NCBI GenBank assembly: GCA_049999805.1
Contig: JBNGIO010006396.1
Location: 123,775 to 187,774 of the forward strand
Origin: Folioceros fuciformis
Taxonomy: Eukaryota > Anthocerotophyta > Anthocerotopsida > Anthocerotales
Reading direction: 5' to 3'
Length of the DNA: 64,000 nt
The translations under genes were made by a program, and so were the position numbers. Of the stretch, positions 1-10,100 are shown in pieces (position 1 is the first letter of the stretch; every line of letters starts with the position of its first letter). The notes under the pieces were generated by a model. The model did no database searches, had not been told where the DNA came from, and saw nothing but the letters and a program-made list of their open reading frames with translations.

Positions 1-707
1 GAGAAAAAGGAGGAGAAGAATGAGGATGAGAAGCACGAGAAGGAGGAAGAGAAAGAGAAGAAGAAGAGCCGTGGGTGGAAATGGTTAGAAAGTAAGAAAA
101 TCGAAGAAAAGGAGGAGAAGCATGAGAACAAAGACGAAGAGAAACACGAAAGTAAGAAAGAGGAAAAACAGGAAGAAAAGCGGGAGCACGAGAAGGATAG
201 GAAAGTGAAGCATAAGCAGCATCACCATCACCACCATAAGAGACGTGCGTACGAGGAAGAGCACCCAGCGTACGAACTATCCAGCGCAGACTGCGGGAAT
301 TGGGTGAATGATGGACAATATCAGCTCAAGGTTTGCAGTACCCGTCCTTCAGACACGTTGATCTAGTGATAGTTTCTGCTTTCTGTCAGCTTGCTGGATA
401 TCAGACTGGACGTCCAGGCTCCCTGCAGGCTACTGTTCTCAGGAATAATAGTTTTGACGTCTTGCAGACTGTAAGCTTGGACTACAACAACGGTGAGAAG
501 CTGGTGGCTCTGGAAGGTTACAGTACGGGTGGACTGGGAAGCGAAGTGATCAAGACCCTCACCATCAAGACCAGCGACCAGCATGTGACCTTCGGGAAAG
601 TAAGCGGCCAGGGAAACTACTTCAGAGCTGATGGCTCGGAACTCAAAGCTTTCTCGTGGTGCCAGAGCAAAACTGAGGGCCTGAAGAGCATTAAGGTGGC
701 TTTCTGA
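1..707 (+). CDS. 3' part of a Lys/Glu-rich protein with a possible jacalin-like C-terminal domain
   Basis: The gene enters from the left edge, so its start is missing. Exon 1-330 is open from base 1 and encodes about 80 residues dominated by Lys, Glu and His, including a run of six His, then a short ordered stretch. A 59-bp intron (331-389, GT...AG) joins in phase to exon 390-707, giving 215 visible residues. The last ~100 residues have the rhythm of a jacalin-related lectin: a VALEGY strand, a VIKTLTIKT strand, TFG, then AFSW...GLKSIKVAF at the end. That assignment rests on strand pattern only and is weak. The charged leader is probably disordered. AATAAA sequences at 740 and 863 may be polyadenylation signals. 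Confidence 0.5.
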
Positions 708-1127
708 AAATGCAAACCCGCAGTTTAGAGTTGGTAGAAAATAAAGGGTCGTGTCCGGGCCCGGGTTGCCACCAGAACACAGACGAGTCTGCCAGAAGAT
801 TAGATAGCCCTTGCTATGCCCTATTCAGGGCTCCGAGTGGAGGTTGTTTAGTGTTATCTTGAAATAAATTCCTCAATCTGTTTTATTGTACAGGGCTGCC
901 ATGGAACTTGTGATGGAAGTCCCGTCGGGACCTGTAGGCCTCCTGCATGCTTACTTGCCCAGGGCGGGACCCACGCGTTCTACATGGCTGAGACCCCTCT
1001 CACTAGAGAAAATGAGAAAAAGGCAATTGTGGTAGACTAACAGATCGAGCGAGCAGAAATCGATCTCGAGCTAGGCTCGAGCTCCAGCACTCCCTTGAGT
1101 TGATCTGTAAGGCTGGAAGGGAAGCGA
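708..1127. other. 3' flank, no gene seen
   Basis: Probable 3' untranslated region of the preceding gene, with AATAAA at 740-745 and 863-868. No coding or RNA structure was recognised in the rest. Confidence 0.5.
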
Positions 1128-1200
1128 CGATCACACTGGGGATCGAACCCAGAATCTCTGGTTCCGTAGACCAGCGCCTTGTCCATTGGGCCATGCGATC
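1128..1200 (-). tRNA. tRNA-Arg (anticodon ACG)
   Basis: Read on the minus strand this is a 73-base cloverleaf. The acceptor stem GATCGCA/TGTGATC pairs fully with one G-T wobble. The anticodon stem CTGGT/ACCAG carries the loop CTACGGA, so the anticodon is ACG. The T arm CTGGG/CCCAG has the loop TTCGATC. It closely matches the plant tRNA-Arg(ACG) pattern. CCA is not encoded, as expected for a nuclear gene. No run of four or more T lies close downstream; the nearest is about 110 bases away. Its flanks differ from the three copies below, so this is the best candidate for the functional gene of the cluster. Confidence 0.75.
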
Positions 1201-1475
1201 AGATGTGAGACATGCAACCAGATGTGACAAATTCAAATGAAATTATTTCATCCTCTTTGTGATCAAAACCCCCAGGCACCCAGCTTTGCCAACATGCATT
1301 TAGTGTGTTGGACAGCATACAGGTTACAGGCACACTACAATACTGGGGGCAGATGATTTGCTTGATGAGGAAGTGGATCACAGCCAGTGATAGCATAAAA
1401 GTTGAAGAAGATGAACTGGTTGATGAGGACCTGGATAACAACCAGTGATAGCATCAAAAAGTGAGGAAGATAACA

Positions 1476-1549
1476 GGATCACAACAACTGGGAACTGGAC
1501 CCAGAATTTCTGGGTCCCTAGACCAGCAGGCTTATCCATCGAGCATGAA
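1476..1549 (-). pseudogene. Decayed tRNA-Arg-like sequence (copy D1)
   Basis: On the minus strand, ATGGATAAG and GCTGGTCTA match the D arm and anticodon arm of the neighbouring tRNA-Arg, and the CTGGG...CCCAG T stem survives. The anticodon-stem pairing is disrupted, the loop reads CTAGGGA, and the T loop lacks the TTC core. It cannot fold as a normal tRNA. Confidence 0.55.
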
Positions 1550-1689
1550 GCATGTCGGTCACCTGGACAATTTAGAATTCGTGGATCACAAACAGCGACG
1601 GCATACGAAAAGGTTGACAGGGACATAATTGTTTGATTCTTCAAAGCTCGGTGTCAATGAAAGTGAGCACAGTACCCATGCTACAACAG

Positions 1690-1762
1690 CGACCACACTG
1701 GGGATCGAACCCAGAGTCTCTGGTTCCGTAGACCAGCGCCTTGTCCATTGGGCCATGCGATC
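1690..1762 (-). tRNA. tRNA-Arg (anticodon ACG), repeat-unit copy 1
   Basis: A 73-base cloverleaf on the minus strand, identical in all loops to the copy at 1128-1200 except in the variable region. The acceptor stem GATCGCA/TGTGGTC pairs with two G-T wobbles. The anticodon loop is CTACGGA and the T loop TTCGATC. No close poly-T terminator is visible. It sits inside a tandemly repeated unit, so it may be a mobile or passively amplified copy and not a working gene. Confidence 0.7.
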
Positions 1763-1769
1763 GAACGTG

Positions 1770-1843
1770 ATCACAGCAACTGCGAACTGGACCCAGAATT
1801 TCTGGGTCCGTAGACCAGCAGGCTTATCCATCGAACCTGAAGC
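1770..1843 (-). pseudogene. Decayed tRNA-Arg-like sequence (copy D2)
   Basis: Nearly identical to the decayed copy at 1476-1549, including the conserved downstream flank (a segment beginning GTCACCTGGACAATTTAG on the plus strand). The anticodon loop retains ACG, but the anticodon stem is mispaired and the T loop is non-canonical. Confidence 0.5.
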
Positions 1844-2209
1844 ATGTCGGTCACCTGGACAATTTAGAATTTGTGGATCACAAACAGCGACGGCATATGA
1901 AAAGGTCGACAGGAATGATAATCGAGCGACCAGACTGGGGATTTGTCGGCATCCGAGAACGTCTGCTCACTTCGCTACCCACTCAGAGCACTACTACCGG
2001 TACAACTTGCAATGGCCATGGCCACCAGACCCAGACCCAGTTCGACCTTCTCATCGTTGTTGTTGTTGCTTGAAACAAAAGCAGATCTTATCTTAGCTTT
2101 CAGAGGTCGGCTTTCGTCCTCGTCCTTCCATGAGGATTAGAGACATCGTTATTTGATTCTTCAAAGCTCGATACCATTGACAGAGAGCACAGTACCCGCA
2201 CTGCAACAG

Positions 2210-2282
2210 CGACCACACTGGGGATCGAACCCAGAGTCTCTGGTTCCGTAGACCAGCGCCTTGTCCATTGGGCCATGCGATC
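2210..2282 (-). tRNA. tRNA-Arg (anticodon ACG), repeat-unit copy 2
   Basis: Identical to the 73-base copy at 1690-1762: acceptor stem GATCGCA/TGTGGTC, anticodon loop CTACGGA, T loop TTCGATC. It lies in the second tandem unit and has no nearby poly-T terminator. Confidence 0.7.
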
Positions 2283-2289
2283 GAACGTG

Positions 2290-2333
2290 ATCACAGCAAC
2301 TGGGAACTGGACCCAGAATTTCTGGGTCCGTAG
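2290..2333 (-). pseudogene. Truncated tRNA-Arg-like sequence (copy D3)
   Basis: Matches the 3' half of the decayed copy at 1770-1843. It then jumps directly into sequence that in the first unit lies about 215 bp further on. The join falls in the short shared sequence GACC(C)AG. Confidence 0.5.
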
Positions 2334-2514
2334 ACCCAGACCCAGTTCGACCTTCTCATCGTTGTTGTTGTTGCTTGAAACAAAAGCAGCTCTTATCTTA
2401 GCTTTCAGAGGCCGGCTTTCGTCCTCGTCCTCCCATGAGGATAAGAGACATCGTTGTTTGATTCTTCAAAGCTCGATACCATTGACAGAGAGCACAGTAC
2501 CCGCACTGCAACAG

Positions 2515-2587
2515 CGACCACACTGGGGATCGAACCCAGAGTCTCTGGTTCCGTAGACCAGCGCCTTGTCCATTGGGCCATGCGATC
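2515..2587 (-). tRNA. tRNA-Arg (anticodon ACG), repeat-unit copy 3
   Basis: Identical to the copies at 1690-1762 and 2210-2282, with all stems paired. The repeat unit ends immediately after it, at GAACTGGACAATTA, which echoes the flank of the decayed copies. Confidence 0.7.
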
Positions 2588-3199
2588 GAACTGGACAATT
2601 AGAGAGCAGATTAAATTACTGGATCAATTAAACCAATCCAATAGCCCGAACAGTCGGGAGGAGAAGGAAACGAGCTCGATCGTGGAATTCATTCTCCCCC
2701 TGCTCAAGACAGCATACTCCAAGATCGTCCCTTTTGGGCTCCCGCAGTGGACTCTCGTCTCAGAGCATGGGTCTGCATGGGTCTACGTACACAGCTTAGC
2801 GTTCGGATTCGGCCTCTCTTGGCGCTACTTTGCAAGCTGCTCAGGGATCTGCCTACCATGCCCAAGGCCAGTTCGTGCGTATGGTTCGCATTATTGCCTC
2901 TCTAACCCTAGAGTTCTAATGAGAACTGTGCAATGTAAGCGGGTGGCCTCGCTCAGTGTGCACCTTGAATATGGTTTAAAGTTAGATGCAATGCAATCTC
3001 AATTAGGCATTAGAGCTTGAAATGCAACAAGCTTGCACAGTGACTGCATGAGACGCAGGCGAGGTCGGTCTGGGCAGCCGCAGCATTGTCTAGTACAGTG
3101 TCAAGCAGTAGATCTGCTCCACAAGAAGGGGGAACACATGTATGTATTATGTGTTTGCAACCCATCTGTATTCTCACCACAGGCTCATGGAGGACTTAC
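2588..3199. other. Unassigned spacer
   Basis: No conserved coding block was recognised. An open stretch on the plus strand to about 3020 has no family resemblance. Part of 3030-3190 may be 3' flank of the minus-strand LRR relic. Confidence 0.3.
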
Positions 3200-5115
3200 A
3201 TAGGCCCCATATCTCACGCCATAATGCTCGGGCTCTCGTCTATGACGTCCCGCGCGGGATATGAAGCTCCTTATCCGTTCTGTGCAGAACATGAAAGTCA
3301 TCGTCGCTGAGAAGCCCAGAATGAAACCAATACTCAGTGCTACATTTGACATGACCGGATCCGAGTGATCAGACTCCTCTCCGGACTTGTGGTTATTTCC
3401 TTCAGCTCCTGAAGATCCTGATTTAACTGAGCAAGACGATAGTGGAGGACCACAGAGTCCAGCAGTACCCGGCACATACGAAGAGTTGTTGAGGGTGTCT
3501 AATTGTCCGCCCCTGGGGATTGGACCTGACAGATGATTCCAGGAAACGTCGAAGAAACTCATGAAAGTTAGACTTGAGAGGTTGAACGGAAAGTTACCAG
3601 ACAGCTGGTTGTGGCTCAAATCCAGGTGCTCCATCACACGTACCTTCCCTAAGCTGAGTGGAATTGACCCATTGAGCTCGTTGTGCGAAAGGTTCAAAAC
3701 TCTCATACCAACGAGAGCTCCAATTTCTGCTGGGATGTTGCCCTCTAGAAAGTTAGATGACACATCAAACATTGTATTTGCCTTGAGGAGATACCGGAAG
3801 GGGTTCCGATTTGAGGAAGACATATTTCTTCATAGACAGTTGTCTTTGACATATCAGGGTCCCCAGGAGCATTTGGAGACCTTTCAGTCCACTGAAAATC
3901 TCGCTTGGAATGGCTTCAGTGAAAGAGTTGTTGGACAGAACAAGTACCTGCAGCTTAGGCAACCTTCCCAGCCACTTCGGGACAGCCCCGATGAGATTAT
4001 TGCTTCCGAGATTCAACACGCGCAGATTCATAAGCTCCTGCAGTAGAGGAATGCTTCCATGTAGCTGGTTGTCTTGGATGTCTAAGAGAACGAGAGCAGT
4101 GCAATTGCCCAAACTGGTTGGTATAGGACCAGACAAGGCATTTGATCGTAAGATCAAAGTTTCTAGGTTCTTTGCGTTTCCTATACTCCCTGAAATGGGG
4201 CCTGGCATCGGGGTTGACATGACAAGCATTAGGTCTCGGAAGCGTCCCTGGAAGCAATATAAGTTATACTTCGCAATGCGCACAATGCAATGGCATTAGA
4301 ATGAGGCACGAGCAGATGTTACATTACCTTGCACCTGGCCGCCTTGGAGAACGAACCTCTGTAGCGACGTCATGTTTTCGAACAGTTTGTTTGGCATCGA
4401 TCCGTTTAGCCCAGGGGACGAGATCTCAAGATCCATGAGCTGTGACAACTTGGCAGACCCTTCAGGACCTCATGGCAGAGGACCTGAAAGTGAACTTGAG
4501 AAAGTTAGGCTTAACTCGAGAAAGTTCAAGCTAACAAGGCTCCTACATGCTTGGGGGGATGCTACCAGATAGGCCGCTGGAGCGCAAATTCAAGTATGTC
4601 AGAAACCTGAGACTGCTAAGTACTTGTAGGATCATGGTTCCTGAGCTGCTGAATTTTCTCTCTCCTAGTCCTAGCACGGACAACTTCGAAAGTCTGGACA
4701 GTGATGTGGGGAATGGCCCTGACAGGTTGTTCCCACCCAGATCCAGCCATACAAGGTGGCTGCAGTTGCCGATCTCGCTAGGAACCGGCCCTTCCAATCC
4801 AAGGTGATCGATCACCTTGATTGCCATACCACATTATGGCTTGCAGATTATTTAACTGGCCAATGCTTGGTGGAATCTAACCCTGAGTTGCCAGTTTCCT
4901 CCCAAACCAAGAAGTTGCAAGCTAGAACAATCCCCTATAGATGCAGGAAGGGATCCGTTGAGCTGGCTGTGGAAAAGTCCCAGTTGCTCCAGCTTTTTGA
5001 GCTTGCCCAGCTCGGCAGGAATGGCCCCTTCAAGAAAATTATGACTTAACCCCAGCGCAACAAGTTCGGTGCAGTTTCCAAGCTCCCCTGGAATGGTCCC
5101 CGTCAGCTGGTTGTA
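3200..5115 (-). pseudogene. LRR receptor-like protein pseudogene (no kinase)
   Basis: Minus-strand leucine-rich repeats of the plant extracellular type (LxxLxLxxNxLxGxIPxxLG) fill this stretch but change frame repeatedly. 5110-4860 encodes about three repeats and ends in a stop. 4827-4543 encodes three more and ends in a stop. A short piece at 4450-4340 carries further repeats. 4283-3830 has four or more repeats after a plausible splice acceptor. 3823-3185 is in a third frame and has the last repeats, a GLCG cap, an acidic juxtamembrane stretch and one membrane helix, then ~40 residues and a stop. The tail lacks a kinase, as in receptor-like proteins. At least three disruptions (stops near 4860 and 4545, a frameshift near 3800-3850) argue for decay. 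Confidence 0.75.
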
Positions 5116-5590
5116 CTATAACCTTCTAGAGCTCCCGTCTTCTTCTCGCTCCTTATGAGGAGCGTCCACAAGTTCCTTGAGGAAGAGGAGTGCACAATTC
5201 ATAGTCAGGAAACATGTAAATTATGCTGGAGTTTATGACGATGGAGGCCAGAAAATGTCTCTGACAGCGCACTGTCTGTTGTTCCAGGAACATTCAGGTA
5301 CATCAGGTTGTGGCAAGGATGATCAAGCTGCAGGATGTGAACCAATCTTTGTATGTATGTTCGTTACCAAGAGTAATGCTCGTCGTCTGGAAGGAAATAC
5401 AGGAACTGACATATCTGAAGTCGCTCCATTTTAAGCACGGCCCCACTGAGAGATAACCAAAGGGGAGCCGGCCAAAAGCAATGCGGTCTCTCAGCATGTG
5501 CTCACATGGCATCCTCGTTTTTCCACTCTCATACTGGTTTCAGAACCAATTCAGAATTGCTCCTTCAGTTGCACATTCAGGCTCTTGAGT
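5116..5590. other. Spacer between two minus-strand relics
   Basis: It may contain the lost 5' end of the LRR gene, but no signal peptide or further repeat could be recognised. Confidence 0.3.
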
Positions 5591-6055
5591 TGGGAATCTG
5601 ATTTATTTTTCACTTCGCCAACTGTGAATTCGTGCACATTACTGTCCACCTAAATCCAGGTCTGTGCAGGTTTTCTTGTGGCACCCGTTCGCTTGTTGCC
5701 CAACGCTGTCCACTCTTCCCACACGCCAGCATTTGGGTGAGTGCTAGAAATGAGCACATACGCAGCTGCTAGTGTAGGTTCCAGTACCACTGTACGATAT
5801 GGTTGGAGTACTTCCTTGCTCGATGCTCGTCCCCATGGTTCTTGCAGGCATTGAGCAAAGGTCTCAGCCCAACAGAGTCATACTTAAAACTGGCTTCGTA
5901 GGCTTTCTTCTGCCAGGCGCCTGACCGGCCAAGAAGATCCACGATGCCATTGAAGTGCTCAGCCCTCGGTTGGGGAGATTGCCGTGCTCACTGTCCATGG
6001 ATGCTTCGAAAGTACTGAAGACCTTCATTCCAGTCCCGCTTTAGGGCTTCAGTCC
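5590..6055 (-). pseudogene. Relic of a PPR protein C-terminus (E domains)
   Basis: On the minus strand, pieces in order match the end of a PLS-class PPR protein: NEGLQYFRSIHG, then AEHFNGIVDLLGRSG, then LLNACKNHGDEHRA, then AAYVLIS, and finally VHEFTVGEVKNKS. These correspond to the last PPR and the E1/E2 motifs seen intact in the PPR gene at 15460-19035 (VDLLGRAG, LLGACRN, AYVLMSNIY). In-frame stops follow IHGQ and TWI, and frame changes separate the pieces. No PPR array remains upstream. It is a decayed fragment of the same broad family, more divergent than the two full genes. Confidence 0.65.
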
Positions 6056-7110
6056 CGAATCAACCCGCCTACCTGTGGTGCTCCAAAGCTTCCACATGCC
6101 GTCATGGTGCTCCCCAACTCCGAGAAGGATGAGGCATAAGATTCTCGCCAGAAACCTCTCCAGCCACCCGCAAACTGAGCACACAGCCTTCCTCCAAAGG
6201 ACTGGCAGCAAGTTGGAGAACGGCAAAGTGACTTCTCTTGCACAGTAACAGTGAAAGCGGAGAAGGAAGTGGTGGTGAACGAAATTGACCACACCCAGTC
6301 GTTCATCCATCTCTCCTTCGTCGAACACCGGGCCGGGGGCCCATTCTCCATCCATGGACACAAGGATCACCCGAAAACAAAAAAAAACGGCAATGCATCT
6401 GATGTCGAAGTCCTTTTGTCCTGACTTGACAATGCACGGTTGCGGGACCCATCGGCACCTTCCCCGTTTTCAGTCCCAAATCCACCCAAGGCTCAGGAAT
6501 CTCGGATTTCTGAGCACCCATTATATCGTCAAGCCAGTAATACCAGTAATCGTCTGCCCGTCTTCAATTTTGGACCTCACCCGGCTGGATGAACATTGTG
6601 GCGCCATTTTCAAACCGAATGTACGCAAACGCACACACACGAGTTTCAGAAACGACTTCCGGGACAGAGTCTGGGACGGCGCTCGTGCTGCTGCAGCTGC
6701 AGCAAGCATCCGCATTTACGTCCCGGTGCCTCTGGCTCTGTGCGAAATGAAGCAGATAGTCCACCCACGCGCGTGGTTCTGACAGATTGCGACAGCAGTC
6801 AGGGCTTTGCGTGCAAGCCAAGCTGGTTTGGGTTCGACTCGCCTTGACTCGAACTCCTGCGATGCTGTATTCGTCTCATCATCTTGCAAGGTCCGTTCTT
6901 GACGGCATTCTGAGATCTTGCGTGCGTTTGGAGGTCAGGGCAGCAAGTGTGGAGCGAAGTCCCGGCTCAGCCAATTCGGAGGTCAGGGCAGCAAGTGTGG
7001 AGCGAGGTCCCGCCTCGGCTTATTTCTGATCTTGTGCCGCTCTTGCCGGCTCGCAAGGAGGCGGGGGTGTCATGTGCGAGCTGTTTAATGTTTGAGTGAG
7101 ACTTGAAGGT
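6056..7110. other. Upstream region of the ABC transporter gene
   Basis: No convincing gene. The last part is probably promoter and 5' untranslated region of the gene at 7111. It contains a 48-bp direct duplication (first copies at 6930-6968 and 6978-7016). Confidence 0.4.
6930..7016. repeat. 48-bp direct duplication
   Basis: GGAGGTCAGGGCAGCAAGTG and the following ~19 bases occur at 6930 and again at 6978 with two mismatches. Confidence 0.9.
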
Positions 7111-10100
7111 ATGGCGGGGCAGCACGGGCCTGCGCAGACGGAGGAGGAGGAGGTTGGCAGCCCCGAGCAGGAGTTCTTTCCTCCCAGGGAGTCTTTTTCC
7201 AGTTTCTACAGTGTGGATAGCGATACGGCCAGGAGTGAAAGAAGTGGAAGGAGTGTAAGTGTGGAGGATGTTGCTGTGGGCCAGAGGAGTGGCATGCGCA
7301 GAGATTTTCATCGTCAAAGCTCTTTGAATAGTCGAATCTTGGAGGAGGCTAAACTGGAAGGGAAGCGAGGATTCCGAAAGGTTTTCAGCAAATTCACCTC
7401 GGTGCCTTCTCCAGAATGTGCAAGTGAAGTTGTGAGCGGGAAGGAGGAGGCTGCAAACATTGGTTCCGAATCGCCTGCGGCCCCTCAGGCTGTGTCGTAC
7501 TGGAGACTTTACAGATACGCGGACTTCCTGGACTGTTTTCTTATTCTTTTCGGGATTCTTGCGTCCGTCTTGCATGGGGCAGTGGTCCCTGCCAACATCT
7601 TCTTCTTCGGACGCATCATCAATTCTTTTGGAGCTCATCAGAAAGATCCATCCAAAGCAGCTTCGGAAGTAGCGAAGGTCAGTTCCATCTGATGCCAAGG
7701 GAGATGCACCTCCGCCAGCTGCTGTAATCATGCGGATGTGCGTTTTGTCTTGTGGCAGATCGCCTTCATTCTGTTCGTCGTGTCGCTGGGCAGCCTTGTG
7801 GTCTCCTGGATTGGTATTTCCTAATGCTGTGCAACGTAATTTCCTTCCCAGGTGGTGCAGCCTTTGTACGAGAGTTTGGTGCTCCATGCCTTTTAACAAG
7901 ATTGTGGCACTGTTGCAGAGGTTGCTTGCTGGATGCAAACTGGAGAAAGACAGGCAGCTAGGTTGAGGATAAAGTATTTACAAGCCCTGCTGCGACAAGA
8001 GATTGCCTTCTTTGACATGAGTATGAGGACAGAGGATGTGGTATCCAGCCTATCAACTGATACTCTTCTGGTCCAAGAAGCTATCGGGGAAAAGGTATAC
8101 TGCAAAAGGGGTTGAAGCAGCAAATGAGAGTGATAGATATGTGAACATAATGAAGTGAGGGGTGGTGGCAGGTCGGCAAATACTTGCACAACATGGGAAC
8201 TTGTGGAGCTGGGATAATAGTGGCCCTTCTCAACTGTTGGCAACTTGCCCTTATGACCGTGGTGTCACTGCCTCTGCTTCTTGGCACTGGGTTGATCTAT
8301 GGAGGTGTTTACAAAAAGTTGGTAGCACAAGGCCACAACTCGCAGACTGCAGCAAGTTCCATAATTCAGCAGGTACATCTGTGCCCATGTTGCTGGCGAG
8401 GTCTGCATGCAGTTGTCTGTCATGCAGCACAGGATCAAGGAAGCTCCGTTTAACGTTCTTTGCATGCAGGCTTTGTCTCAGATTCGAACAGTGTATGCTG
8501 ATGTGGGGGAGGCCAGAGCTTTGGCTTCTTTCTCGAAGATGGCTAAACACTCAACAAGATTAGGATGGGTTGCTGGTTTGGTTAAGGGACTACGAGTTGG
8601 GGCAACACTGGGCATTATCAACTTCTCCTGGGGTTTGGGGCTTTGGTACGGCAGTACTCTCGTTGCGAGGAGGGAGATCGATGGTGGCAAAGTATTAACT
8701 ACATTATTCTGCGTCGTCGTTGCTGGAATGTGAGTTCAGCACTTCGCTTGTAGCGTATGAGGAATATTCAATTTTTCTTCCAGAATGACAGACTGCAGTA
8801 CGTATCCTGGATGTTGGACCTGAACGGTTGTGCATCAGGTCCTTGGAACAATCAACTCCGGAACTCCAAGCCTTCCGCCGGGGGATGGTGGCAGCACACA
8901 AGATTTTTGAGCTCCTGGACAGGGTCCCTGAAATCATGGTTGACTCAGCAACTTGTCAGGTCCTGGAGCTCGTGAGGGGTACCATCCAATTCGATAATGT
9001 ATCCTTCCATTACCCGGCTCGCCCAGACGCACCAATCTTCTCTGGCCTTTCCTTCACCATCAATGCTGGGGAACATGTGGCTCTTGTCGGTGGCAGTGGC
9101 TCCGGGAAAAGCACCGTGATTGCATTACTGGAACGCTTCTACGATACCACTGCAGGTTCGATGCTTGTCATCTGCCTTGTTTCTCACGTGCAAGTGGATC
9201 TTTCCTCGTACGTTTGACACCAGATTGACGTGCAGGCCAGGTAACGATTGATGGGACGGACATCAGACGGCTTCAACTGCCGTGGTTGAGGACGAGGATT
9301 GGGCTGATAAGCCAAGAGCCGGCATTGTTTAGCACTACAGTCGTCGAAAACATCATGTACGGCAATCCACATGCAAGAAGAGAGGAAGTTGAAACTGCTG
9401 CCAAAGCTGCCCATGCTCACGATTTCATCGCTAAGCTCCCCAAAGCTTACCATACTCGTGTAAATTCCTGGCTCATGTTGCAACTCCCGTGATCGATCTG
9501 GCCCCTCCTTATGGATCACCTCTCACACTTGGCGTCTGCAACAGGTTGGTGAGAAAGGTGTGCAGCTTTCAGGTGGTCAGAAACAAAGAATTGCTGTCGC
9601 AAGGGCTGTTATCAAGCACCCAGCAATCCTACTTTTGGATGAGGCTACAAGTGAGCTAGATGCAGAATCACAGATGGCTGTGCAGGACAGTTTGGACATG
9701 CTTATGCTGAATCGTACCACCATCACTGTCGCTCATCGTCTCTCGACTGTAAAAGATGCTGACAAGATTCTAGTGCTCAGTAACAGCCGAATTGCTGAAG
9801 TGGGTACTCACAGGGATCTCCTTTTGAAAGGCAGTGATGGAATCTACTCTTCTCTTGTCCTCCTGCAGCAGGCTGCGCAGGGCGGCAAGGATCAAGGGAT
9901 TGAGAGGTGAACTACTGCGTATGGCCTGCTACAGTCTCTATGGAGAAATTGAAAATACAGTTACAGATTGATGCTAAAAGCTCATCCTTTGAATGCAGAG
10001 CTGCCTCCAGATCACCTGCTGTGTGGCCTGCGCGGGACGCTGGGACTCCGTCAAAATCAGCCATGGGAATCTTGGACAGCAACGAAATGCTTGGTCCATG

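Larger units (their letters stand above)
1630..2587. repeat. Three tandem tRNA-Arg-containing units
   Basis: Units begin near 1630, 2151 and 2455 with a common sequence (TTTGATTCTTCAAAGCTCG). About 60 bases later each carries an intact minus-strand tRNA-Arg. Unit 1 is about 520 bp. Unit 2 is about 305 bp and lacks the segment between its truncated tRNA-like sequence and a GACCCAG repeat. Unit 3 is cut off just after its tRNA. A shared body includes a GTTGTTGTTGTTGCTTG tract at 2057-2073 and again near 2360. The arrangement of tRNA head, body and simple tail resembles a tRNA-derived SINE, but is also compatible with local duplication. Confidence 0.8.

Noticed and set aside
1003-2598. Open frames on both strands across the tRNA cluster
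   Set aside because: They repeat with the tRNA units and read through tRNA stems; they have no protein-like composition.
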